NCBI RefSeq assembly: GCF_000021305.1
Contig: NC_011774.1
Span: 62,001 to 126,000, forward strand
Reading direction: 5' to 3'
DNA: 64,000 nucleotides
DNA from: Bacillus cereus G9842
GTDB taxonomy: Bacteria; Bacillota; Bacilli; Bacillales; Bacillaceae_G
The notes beneath the pieces were generated by a model. That model was not told the origin of the DNA, ran no database searches, and saw only the letters and a list, made by a program, of their open reading frames with translations. Both the position numbers and the translations under genes were made by a program. Positions 21,001-28,450 of the stretch are shown here, piece by piece (position 1 is the first letter of the stretch; every line of letters begins with the position of its first letter).

Positions 21001-22266
21001 AAAGCTAGGCCGCTGCCTTGGCATCTGCTTGTGCACAATGGATATTATTATCATCAAGAGAGGGAGCATTACTTGTATGCAGAGAAAAAAGAATATATAG
21101 TAACTCCTGATAAAAACAATAGTATTATGATTCAGCCAAGGCCACAGCAAGGTTGTCCAATCATCGTGCAGGATAATCAAGGTAATACTTTGAGGAAGGT
21201 AACATTTTATGATGATAACTGGAATTTAACGTTAGAAAATAAAGAGGTCTTTCATGGAAATGGATATGCAAAATATTATTTAAACTACAAAGGCATTGAT
21301 AAAGAAACGTTAAAGGTTTATCTAAATGGAAGTCTTATTGAAGCGAATGATTTGATTTTTCATGAGGAAGTTTCAGCTATTGAATTTATGAAAGAAATTA
21401 ATGTAACTGATATAATAGAAGTGCGTTACATTTTATTATATAGCTACATTCTTGATATAAATGCAAATTTAGAAACCGATTCAGCTCAAATTATTTTACA
21501 CAATAACTATGAAGAAAATAAGATGAAAAATATGAGAGTCATTTATGAGTCAGCAAAAGAGACGCCTTTCTATCGTGCGAAAGAAATTGTTTTAAATCCT
21601 TTATTAACTCATAACCACACTGGATTCTTATATCTATCTGAAACAGGAGAGCAAGATGCAAAAACAATACAAGCTCACTTATCAGATAAAATAATCTCTA
21701 ATTCAGGGAAGGAGAAGGTTCTTGTAACTGTTAGTATTTTAGACAAATACAATAACCCTTGCCCGAATAAAATAGTGAAAATTTATCGAGACGATAAGCC
21801 AATAGATGCAGAGTTTATTACGAATGAAGCAGGTGAGGTATATATTTACGATACACCAGCTCCACCAAAAGGCTTGATTAGTATATACCGTATAGAATGC
21901 AATGATCTGCGAAAAGAATTGCTATTAAACTATTATGCAGAAAATAAAAAAGAAAGACTCTATATCGATATAGTTGCTCCTAAATTGGCTATCTTATCAG
22001 GTGTAGACGACTATTCGACTATTAAAATGACACTAAGAGATTCTAGTTGGAATCCTGTTATGAAAGATAAAAAAATGAATGTTGAATATAGAGATACACA
22101 TGGGAATGCACGTAAAAAAGAAGTTATAACAAATGATTTTGGACAAGCTGAATTCATATTAAGTGGTTTAAAAGAAAAGCATGGTGAAATTATGATTAAA
22201 GTCTCATATGATATGGGTTTTGAGCAAGCAGCGAGCTATGTATATATAAAAGTCATTGGGGGATAA
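15088..22266 (+). CDS. Giant multidomain virion protein with ConA-like, GATase-like and PA14 domains
   Basis: 2392 aa, GTG start with AAAGGGGG 7 nt upstream. Visible modules: a ConA/LamG-like domain at about 190-410 (VVGLIFQAKDPSNFYMMLWE; VQIFVRQ); a proline-rich linker near 630-655 (KPKPVPPGVEPEE); a second LamG-like unit at about 1290-1500 (KISVIGNKFQVYVDGKLKLE); a Rossmann-like, possibly amidotransferase-type fold at about 1590-1810 (DVLTFTPADCN; VIIFSHD); a PA14 domain at about 1858-1968 (GYYRFKVQVNDGFRLWI; RLHWSRPG); and two bacterial Ig-like domains at 2205-2392. PA14 and ConA folds bind glycans in other proteins. Likely a large fibre or baseplate spike. Confidence 0.75.
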   Translation: MSKAKYKRNAIHSGIGDNDDLFTKSPQKEDVVEDFQYAARLRGKKKHETMIYPEIPFEYGISYDGRLLEKYNEKPYQFEVNAHPEKTLAYEIEETKELPVKRLWEAKACFEAEVWRLNMQYSFNWKGHTGIRDKRTAEYAVDWKGMYKLEDYGDVKDLFTSDKGIYIGYNDNRTTWHLSSDGSYVLDGLNRPFFSGVIARNMMSWNAYETEFDFKAILNNGADDFYNTRRYNPTTGKFDHAPAWDDDVVGLIFQAKDPSNFYMMLWEAEERIARSSRAADNLDGINVFNDYDEYVNRSVNSDMNNWGHFCNNTGWGTRHKRIYKVTNGVMRRVYVDDLSNGFGWTMFNMHGVKIKTNGSNVQIFVRQHPGASYIKCYDFNTDWGNGSFGMFNVSQSCEFHGVKVTEYKIIEGRIPESGWNTTDEPNKRIADVAAWYVDNDAGFRRKCDAANVRYGDVDIFYINGYTRVAENGTIDVAGRNGPITVHAKDYTTWKDYSGRFPQNYSEYFEFNGIGDQILANNAQDYVSEKMNLPGFIMDDISGQVVDPKTGTLIITGKTGQIIARNNNPPDAGKKYAKCYVRCGIVEVTPDHRDFNTALVVFDDIKKVFRDDYNEFFNREDYINKKEKYELVKPVKKPKPVPPGVEPEESDGGCRIDDPVVKPPDEIIDECWDDFDFDGIRLVMWSCMFPIEKLKKTFEERVFAYNGWVTFNPLASFKPNKWTYYKMTPIEATINPKYDKVKWANRDDFDRIPVGTKVIAKTTEWYKAIFPADIKNSGIITSDRDLISHIPPCPEHFYHPIDKEDRMPDTFEVIHFLLDAFSNSADVVMWYESNPTLTTESADKRPESLAQEGKSGMPIVLTSNENDNIVIHCKENPRWVPWSSGKYIGYGKVNGKRPFFGDGSGKADMVNVSTEVVFFPDNLDMETLKGPFIDIYDKEFPNNPRVKYKLNPKGTKVDFFSNHTDAYNWYTDWYSNWVESKETLQANMSDITVVENPLELNPYDSNVAKDYNPDNTFIERIEVTSNNEFIKVWIEEKKGKEDGLFGSYYRFPLTSQTYEQKWQVQGDYQEWTQSYEIKSYMDKIEIPVQASGAFKILHVKVGNTLISQDKNNGWTLEDEVVILHGSGIRPGMINIKYATGSIHNVFQINELGSYKEIYLNGILLDNKKYEIKDHTLTINKDILNLYDWVHFQSYHIDELHDPTKRNYLGEKKYNQLDFQEDIPTKKENPNYNDPFYEGSLCFNWGYRSPKKLHADESFSAMSMFLPEDIQFDVDVDMEVVYPVGNAVDISNFTGEWKQWDQHPDKVFDTKGNHIDGPGDWHGPPEKGYDKVINLINQGYYSGWYNPKHVELKDYAFSFKVESRTLWDDDLYGCVFRFDPQTCSGYSFEWDSGGAGVNGMAIYKLTCKNPDQVGKGHLNFSKIRLVHDPEWWDPDGSDNKPIPNRKFYTHDVKISVIGNKFQVYVDGKLKLEAIDKEDTYKSGAWGPITYSNPDTYFWNFWLQTYKRVTPKERPGFRKHLQFTKKRKLIEGEEAFYELELDEEVMKEKFEKEYLSFCQSVKLEPRFVVSMEYFIRNDESDYEVYFKEFQKIRVLELSPSILEVNPLGHTSIQEAVKRYGNFDISKSIEIVQDVYQNWNKYKVEDFDVLTFTPADCNAGTDFADDMMDFVRKFKAASNKVIIFSHDTISGNIKNTIKLLEEFGFKKANSEPYTRGDKITLIDPSFNYPYPLTGTIDVSVSHWNQCLNGIPIYKFAHENRPWLSYVDNVYYSEAGDSTYYCDGRFRQQLSDNEMKIWVNLMCRIAQWKPSEKPKMTAYGQSKLFATVRGQNPPIPDPNQNKYPSKNEPTVPVLQPPKESDPNDGFTVSWNGYIYAPQTGYYRFKVQVNDGFRLWIADKLLINEWHITSAEDFFPSYEASVYMEGGKWYPIRANFFDNVGQAVIRLHWSRPGKDFERIHPKYLTPYLGYKLFAQVKKARPLPWHLLVHNGYYYHQEREHYLYAEKKEYIVTPDKNNSIMIQPRPQQGCPIIVQDNQGNTLRKVTFYDDNWNLTLENKEVFHGNGYAKYYLNYKGIDKETLKVYLNGSLIEANDLIFHEEVSAIEFMKEINVTDIIEVRYILLYSYILDINANLETDSAQIILHNNYEENKMKNMRVIYESAKETPFYRAKEIVLNPLLTHNHTGFLYLSETGEQDAKTIQAHLSDKIISNSGKEKVLVTVSILDKYNNPCPNKIVKIYRDDKPIDAEFITNEAGEVYIYDTPAPPKGLISIYRIECNDLRKELLLNYYAENKKERLYIDIVAPKLAILSGVDDYSTIKMTLRDSSWNPVMKDKKMNVEYRDTHGNARKKEVITNDFGQAEFILSGLKEKHGEIMIKVSYDMGFEQAASYVYIKVIGG

Positions 22267-22275
22267 ATTCCCCTT
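22256..22275 (+). terminator. Hairpin at the stop codon of the giant gene
   Basis: GGGGGA pairs with TTCCCC across a TAAA loop, overlapping the TAA stop and followed by TTTGGCTTTTT. It may be a weak terminator or a processing site, since the next gene starts only ~40 bp later with no promoter I can see. Confidence 0.45.
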
Positions 22276-22307
22276 TGGCTTTTTCTCATATAAAAGGAGG
22301 TTCTTTC

Positions 22308-25300
22308 ATGTCTCTTGAAAGAGAAAAACAGGGGTTAGATTTGCATGATTATAAAAGCAAACTCTCTAATAATACCTATTCTATGCGTTTAGGAAAAGAA
22401 GTGCCAGAAGGTGATGTTAATCTAGCTTATATTCATGTGCCAAAGGTACAGATTGAAGAAAATTTATCATTAATTGATACTTCATATACAGCCGATAACG
22501 TAATCACAAAAGATCAACTGGAATCAATTGTGGTTGCGAATGAAGCAGGGGAATTGGAATACGTTGATATTGTTAATGAGGATGAAATAAAACCTCGGCC
22601 ACCTAAAGGAGTATTTCCAAGTGATAAAATTAATGTTACTCGGAAATTCAAAAAGAACGAGTATAAGACTGAAAGTGCTCTTTATTATAAATTCGAAATA
22701 GATTTTCATTATGACAGTAAAACCGCTATCGCAAATGAAAAAGGTGTATTTAAAAAAGAAAAATATACAGGGCAGCAAATAGAATTAACGGATGAGAATG
22801 GAAACCTGTTAGATGATTCGTATAAGTATGATATTTATGTGATTCCTTATAAGGAAAATCCAAGAATTTATAGTATACAAGTCTATCTTCATAAGAACAC
22901 AGACAAAAATAATACCATTAAAATTCGCTATAATCACATAGATAAGATCGTAAAAGATTCCAGCATACAAGCTGTAGAAAAAAGCATAGAGTTTTATACA
23001 GATAAAAATAATGAAATTCAAGTAGATAAATTATCTAGACAAATGCTTGAAGGTGGCAAGTTGCGAATTATCAATGGTATAAGTGCATTTGATCAAAAAA
23101 CTGAAGAAGAAGTTCGCCAAGCGTCCATAGATAACCCAGATAAAGAAATTTTTGCGGTAGTCTCTCATAGTAATGGGGAAGGTCATAAAGTGATTGTCGC
23201 TCAAAGATCTGAATCAGACCCTCGAACACCTAAAATATTTTCACATCGAATTGTTGCGAAATATAAAAATGACGATGGAAAAGAAATGCAAGTCAGTGTC
23301 GGACACATCACAGATTGGGTAATGAATTACGATGCATTGCTTACAAATGAAAAAGAAGAATACACTGGTGAGTGGAAGAACATCGGCTTGGCTCTAGATG
23401 GTGGGAAAATAAATGCAAAAGATATGATTGAACTATCTTTACCAATGGGTACACCAAGTGTTCCAATGGATGCCAAATATTTCATCGAAGACGGAAAAGG
23501 GAATCTTCTATATAACGTAACAACCATTGTAGATAATAATGAAATTGAAAGCCAAATCAACGAGGTTATGTCGCATGCTGCAGAAGCAAAAGTAAAGCAA
23601 TTGAATGTGAAACCCTGGAAAAATGCACTTCAAGATAATGTGAAGATTAAAGATGAACCAATCCTCCATCGCTGTACTATTATCCCAGAGCGTCAAAAGA
23701 CAAAATGGGGATTTACATGGGAAGCAAACGGACAAGGCTTTACGGAAAAGAAGATGGATTATAAAACAAACTGGCAAGTATGTGCAGATGTTGCGTTTAA
23801 AAAAGAAAGAGAAACTAAAGTATTAGATGTACTAGATAAAAACAAATGGTCTACGATAGGAATTTCTAATGATTTAAGTAAATGGCAGTACTCCTATATT
23901 GCATCTATGAAAAAGAATGTAATTCAGTATTTAGAAAACCAAAATGATGTTTGTGGATTCTACCAAAGAAATGAAATGATTAACGGTAAAACCATTAATC
24001 TGATGGAGAAAACAGATTATCAATTTTCTGTAAAAGTAAAAATGGATGATTCCATTGATGATGATTGTATTGGACTTATGTTTCGTGTACAAGATGCACA
24101 AAACTATTACATGTTTGTTTGGGAAAAAGATGAAAAATCAACAGCAGAGAAAACCTATACGAAAGAACATGGGAAAGATGTTGCTGGTAAAATACAACCA
24201 TGTGATCGTGCTATTCTTGACGAATACGGCTTTACTATGAAAACTTTTAGTCCAGTTAATAATAATATGTGGAACACCACTAACAGTAGGGAAGCTTATT
24301 TAAGTAGTGGATTTGGAAGAAGTCATAAACGAATTCTAAAAGCTTTACCAAGTGTTTTGCCACCATCTCCAAATCAAGATTCATGGAATAGTGGAAGCAG
24401 GTATCCTACAGATAAAACGAACTGTTCATTTAAGGATATAACAAATATGACTGAATCGTATGCCAGTAAGGGCTGGGAGCATGGAAAAGATTATAAGTTA
24501 ACCGTAGTTGTAACTGGTGATTGGTTCCGTATTTTCATTTCTGATAACCCCGAATCAGACGAGCTAGGACAATTAGTTTGCCAAGCGAAAGATAATACGC
24601 ATCAAAAAGGCTCATATGGTATTTTTTCTGCTTCTCAGAGAAATACACTATGGTATGATTTTAAAATGGCTGACGTGATTGTAGATACAGTTTGCACAGA
24701 GAAAAAAGATATCTTATTAACAGATACGAAGGATAAAAAGCTTTCTAATTATGCAGTAGAGGACTTGATGGCTGCATCCATTAAAAGTAAAGCTAAACAA
24801 CTAGGCGATGCAACTTATGAGGTCTTCACATATTACGGGAAATCCGATGGTGAATTTACTATTAGCATAGACCCTAGGACACACTTCGTTTATGGGCGTT
24901 CCAATGATCCTATTACAGGTAATGTGGTCAGATCAAAGTGGACAACTAAACAAAATGGTCTAACCATAAAAGGAACAGGCTTTATAGAATATCATGCAGA
25001 TGGACATTATACAATTTCCACTGTTCCAAGTGTGCTCCCTACTGAGCAGATACCATCAACTGTAAAAGACTTCACATGGAATGAACCAGTTCTATTAACT
25101 GGAGAGAATGTTTCTATCCAATTAGAGCATCCAAACAAGTTAAAGGTTATACCAAAAGTTCCTCCAATACGAGTAATAGGAAAACCCTATACATTAGAGG
25201 ATAATGAGATATTAAAAGCAGATGGTCTGAAAAGCATTATAGAGATATTTGGTGACATAGGAGTTTATCAGTTTCTTGAAATACCTAAAGATATTCCATT

Positions 25301-27284
25301 AGATGAAATCTGTTTGCGAATTGAACGTGGAAAAGTGAACGGAATATCAGCTGATGGGACTGCTTCCGTAGAGAATGCAGAGTATCGAGTTAATTACAGG
25401 TTTAGATGTACTAAAAATGGATTTATTCGATTACCGGTGGATCAGTTTCAAGATCAAATAGGTGTCAATCGCCTTCGATTAAAAAGCATATTAACTGATA
25501 AAGGTGAGCTAAATTCTTCTATTCATGTGGATGTAGTAGCTTGGACTACTTTTCAACAATTATCAGCAGTCCCTTTATTCGCTATTAAAGTAGAAGAGCA
25601 AAGAAAAATTGAAATTGAAAAGCCTAGGATTGAGCAACAAAATATAGAACAAGAAAATTGGTATATTCGAGTTAAAAGTGGAAGGTTTTTAAAGAGATTG
25701 CGATTGCCTTATCATGAGTTAAATTCAATAGAAAGACCACCTGAGATATACATTTCGTATCCGCAGCTATTGGGAATGGTTAAATCGCCAAATGATATCG
25801 TAGAGGTTGATTTGGAATACAGCCTTCCAGAATATACGAATCAAGAATTCTATAATAATGCTACTATACTGGTAGATAAAGAACGGCCTATGATATTAAA
25901 TGAGTATTCCATACAAACAAGGTATACTCCTATTTTATTAAGCTCACCAAAAAATACTAGTTATCTAGAAGTATATTCAATTAGAGGAAATAATAAACGA
26001 AATCTCCGAGTAGCTGATGTGGATGCAATGAAGGGAATTGTTTATTTATTAGATCGTATAGGTGAGCAAGATGAAGTATATATAAAATACGCATACAAAG
26101 AAGAATGGTATACATATCGAGGGTTCGAAAAGAATGAATCGTTTTTCCATTTAGATTTAAATCCAACACCAGGTCATCGTCACACAGTAGCTGAAAATGG
26201 TTTCCATAGATGGATTCCTATTGAAAGTGATACAGAGCCATTTAAAGTAAAGAAAGAAGGAACTAGCAATCTAGAATTACTAGTAAAACAAATTCATGTG
26301 TACATATGCCCTTCTGCAGTTAGATTAGTTGATTTAGCTAACCCTAGTTTGCATGGCAAATTTGTAACAGGGTCAGTTCGTAAGAAGGTACTTTTCCATA
26401 CAGATGAAGAGTTTTGGTTTAATCAAAAAGACCAGAAATATAATCCAACCTTGCTTCGATTAGGAAAAGCAATGCTACAGTCCAATAGCACATCAAAAGA
26501 CAACATAACCATTCTTGATACAAGAACAAAGGGTGGAGGACTGGATGAATCTTTATCAAGGGAAATTATTAAACAAGTTAATAAAGAGTCACTATACCAT
26601 TGGGACATTGGCTACTTTGATGGAGAAGCTTACCAAGAGAATGGGGTTATAATTATTAGGCTTCCAAAAAGTATATTGAAATCAGAGGATAATCCTAATG
26701 GATTTATTGAATCCGAAATACAAGAAGCCGTAGCCAAACATAAAGCTTATGGTACATTGCCTGTTATTGAATTTTATAATGAATTCAAGCAGGAAGATGA
26801 TTATAATATTCTTCCAAATCATGAGTTCTTATATAATCAGCATATAGGATATTATAATAGCTCTATAAGTAAAGGTTCGTTTGAAGTAATTAATGCATTC
26901 TTAGGAACAGGGGATAATTATGCTTTACGTATCAATAATGATGCTGAGTATGGCATTACTTTACCTGGTCACTTAATCAATCATAGTACATATGGAATTG
27001 AGATTAAAGCTATAAAAGAGCAAATGGCAACAAAGCGTAGTTTAGGTCAGTTAGAGATATCCTATGATGATGGGACGAAAGAAACAATTGAGTTAGCGCA
27101 AATCAATCAGCCTCAATGGATGGTTTACAAACAATCAATAAAAGTAAAGTCTAGCGTACATAAGATTGATATCATCTTAAATAAATCTAAAGACATCCGA
27201 AAAGGATCGCTTCTTATTGATTACGTTAAACTAAATGCAATGCCAGTGATATCAGAAATATCTACAGAAATATATGAAATCTAG
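22308..27284 (+). CDS. Giant virion protein with ConA-like domain
   Basis: 1658 aa. The ATG at 22308 follows AAAAGGAGG; an upstream in-frame start at 22275 lies in the hairpin region. Residues about 560-795 repeat the ConA/LamG-like layout of the preceding giant protein: CIGLMFRVQDAQNYYMFVWE, then GFGRSHKRILKA (compare GTRHKRIYKV), DWFRIFISDN and GSYGIFSASQRN. The remaining ~1400 residues are beta-rich and lack recognisable enzyme motifs. It is probably a baseplate or fibre component that arose together with its neighbour by duplication of this lectin-like block. No membrane segments. Confidence 0.72.
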   Translation: MSLEREKQGLDLHDYKSKLSNNTYSMRLGKEVPEGDVNLAYIHVPKVQIEENLSLIDTSYTADNVITKDQLESIVVANEAGELEYVDIVNEDEIKPRPPKGVFPSDKINVTRKFKKNEYKTESALYYKFEIDFHYDSKTAIANEKGVFKKEKYTGQQIELTDENGNLLDDSYKYDIYVIPYKENPRIYSIQVYLHKNTDKNNTIKIRYNHIDKIVKDSSIQAVEKSIEFYTDKNNEIQVDKLSRQMLEGGKLRIINGISAFDQKTEEEVRQASIDNPDKEIFAVVSHSNGEGHKVIVAQRSESDPRTPKIFSHRIVAKYKNDDGKEMQVSVGHITDWVMNYDALLTNEKEEYTGEWKNIGLALDGGKINAKDMIELSLPMGTPSVPMDAKYFIEDGKGNLLYNVTTIVDNNEIESQINEVMSHAAEAKVKQLNVKPWKNALQDNVKIKDEPILHRCTIIPERQKTKWGFTWEANGQGFTEKKMDYKTNWQVCADVAFKKERETKVLDVLDKNKWSTIGISNDLSKWQYSYIASMKKNVIQYLENQNDVCGFYQRNEMINGKTINLMEKTDYQFSVKVKMDDSIDDDCIGLMFRVQDAQNYYMFVWEKDEKSTAEKTYTKEHGKDVAGKIQPCDRAILDEYGFTMKTFSPVNNNMWNTTNSREAYLSSGFGRSHKRILKALPSVLPPSPNQDSWNSGSRYPTDKTNCSFKDITNMTESYASKGWEHGKDYKLTVVVTGDWFRIFISDNPESDELGQLVCQAKDNTHQKGSYGIFSASQRNTLWYDFKMADVIVDTVCTEKKDILLTDTKDKKLSNYAVEDLMAASIKSKAKQLGDATYEVFTYYGKSDGEFTISIDPRTHFVYGRSNDPITGNVVRSKWTTKQNGLTIKGTGFIEYHADGHYTISTVPSVLPTEQIPSTVKDFTWNEPVLLTGENVSIQLEHPNKLKVIPKVPPIRVIGKPYTLEDNEILKADGLKSIIEIFGDIGVYQFLEIPKDIPLDEICLRIERGKVNGISADGTASVENAEYRVNYRFRCTKNGFIRLPVDQFQDQIGVNRLRLKSILTDKGELNSSIHVDVVAWTTFQQLSAVPLFAIKVEEQRKIEIEKPRIEQQNIEQENWYIRVKSGRFLKRLRLPYHELNSIERPPEIYISYPQLLGMVKSPNDIVEVDLEYSLPEYTNQEFYNNATILVDKERPMILNEYSIQTRYTPILLSSPKNTSYLEVYSIRGNNKRNLRVADVDAMKGIVYLLDRIGEQDEVYIKYAYKEEWYTYRGFEKNESFFHLDLNPTPGHRHTVAENGFHRWIPIESDTEPFKVKKEGTSNLELLVKQIHVYICPSAVRLVDLANPSLHGKFVTGSVRKKVLFHTDEEFWFNQKDQKYNPTLLRLGKAMLQSNSTSKDNITILDTRTKGGGLDESLSREIIKQVNKESLYHWDIGYFDGEAYQENGVIIIRLPKSILKSEDNPNGFIESEIQEAVAKHKAYGTLPVIEFYNEFKQEDDYNILPNHEFLYNQHIGYYNSSISKGSFEVINAFLGTGDNYALRINNDAEYGITLPGHLINHSTYGIEIKAIKEQMATKRSLGQLEISYDDGTKETIELAQINQPQWMVYKQSIKVKSSVHKIDIILNKSKDIRKGSLLIDYVKLNAMPVISEISTEIYEI

Positions 27285-27290
27285 TGGTTA

Positions 27291-27306
27291 ATGTAATGCA
27301 TTTCAT
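27291..27306. promoter_or_regulatory. Operator-like palindrome
   Basis: ATGTAATGCATTTCAT, a one-arm variant of the 16-bp palindrome seen at other promoters. It lies in the 50-bp gap before the 354-aa gene. I see no convincing -10 box beside it. Confidence 0.45.
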
Positions 27307-27334
27307 GATAAAATATTGAAAGGGAGGTATTAAA

Positions 27335-28399
27335 ATGCCTATATATAATTCGAAAGATTTAATACCATTTGTAAATATACTTGAAAAACAGATAGATGAA
27401 ATGAATCAAAATTTGAGCGATTGGAATAGAGAGAAGTATAAAATTCTAAACTTGCCTTCTAAGTTAGATACTGCTTCAACCAATGCATTATCAGCATTAA
27501 TTCGTGCAGATGAAGCTTTAACAGAAATATCTACTGCTTGTTTTGAAAGTACCGCTAATCGGGGAAAACGTCTAGAAGATACACTAAACCAATTGAAAAA
27601 TGAGGTTTATAAAATAGCATCCAGTATTGGTGAGAAAGGGGATACCAGTGGTGGTGAGCTGACAAAAGGAGTATTCTTTGAAGAACTCAATAATGCTATT
27701 GCTTCTGTGGATGTAAATATAGATGACGGATTGAAGTTAGATTATAGATTACGTCAATTACAAGAGATGGCACTTGCAAATGTAGAGAAAATTAATAAAG
27801 AATTGTTTATACCACATAAGTACAATATTGATATAGAAGCTGAAAGTTTTAGTATCATAAAGTCAAATGGCATATCTTTTATTGATGGTGATGTGAGTGT
27901 ATTAACCTCTGATGGCATGCCCGCTCGTGATGAATATAATCGTTTTGTACAAGGTACTATCACAGAAAAGGGTATCGTAACACTATCTACAACAGCGCAA
28001 AAAGGATGGGTATTATATTTTCCGGTGAGAATGCAATTTAAAGATATCCCTGAAGATTTCTTATATATTTTTATTCAGCAAATGGTTCAGAAGAATAGCA
28101 AAGTTACACAAATTTTATTTGATTTAGAAGAAATCGTAAAGTCAGTCCAAGAAGATATGCAATCCATGAAGGGGGCAAACTGGACAGCTGATTTTTCTAT
28201 TATGAGAAACCATCAAGATGTAGTTAAAGAAGGAATTACACCAAAAGGTTTACAAGTTCAAGTGCAAGATGGAATGGCTAATGTTACTTTTTCATATGCA
28301 GATCATCCTCATTTAAGCCATTTTATTTTAGAGAAATGGGACGAAAATAAAAAATCCTATATTCCATTCGATGGAAAGCAAGGTATCGTGAGTAAATAG
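27335..28399 (+). CDS. Structural operon protein of unknown function
   Basis: 354 aa with GGGAGG 7 nt upstream. The first ~150 residues are helical with heptad-like spacing (LEKQIDEMNQNLSDW; RLEDTLNQLKNEVYKIASSI), suggesting a coiled-coil assembly region. The C-terminal half is beta-rich (GITPKGLQVQVQDGMANVTF). I do not recognise a family. It sits between two giant virion genes and is followed by a terminator, so a structural role is likely but not proven. Confidence 0.65.
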   Translation: MPIYNSKDLIPFVNILEKQIDEMNQNLSDWNREKYKILNLPSKLDTASTNALSALIRADEALTEISTACFESTANRGKRLEDTLNQLKNEVYKIASSIGEKGDTSGGELTKGVFFEELNNAIASVDVNIDDGLKLDYRLRQLQEMALANVEKINKELFIPHKYNIDIEAESFSIIKSNGISFIDGDVSVLTSDGMPARDEYNRFVQGTITEKGIVTLSTTAQKGWVLYFPVRMQFKDIPEDFLYIFIQQMVQKNSKVTQILFDLEEIVKSVQEDMQSMKGANWTADFSIMRNHQDVVKEGITPKGLQVQVQDGMANVTFSYADHPHLSHFILEKWDENKKSYIPFDGKQGIVSK

Positions 28400-28418
28400 A
28401 CAGCTTCGGCTGTCTTGT
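28399..28418 (+). terminator. Rho-independent terminator with UUCG tetraloop
   Basis: GACAGC-TTCG-GCTGTC followed by TTGTTT, starting on the last base of the stop codon at 28397-28399. Confidence 0.7.
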
Positions 28419-28450
28419 TTACTTTATAACCCAGAGAAAGGACATAACAT

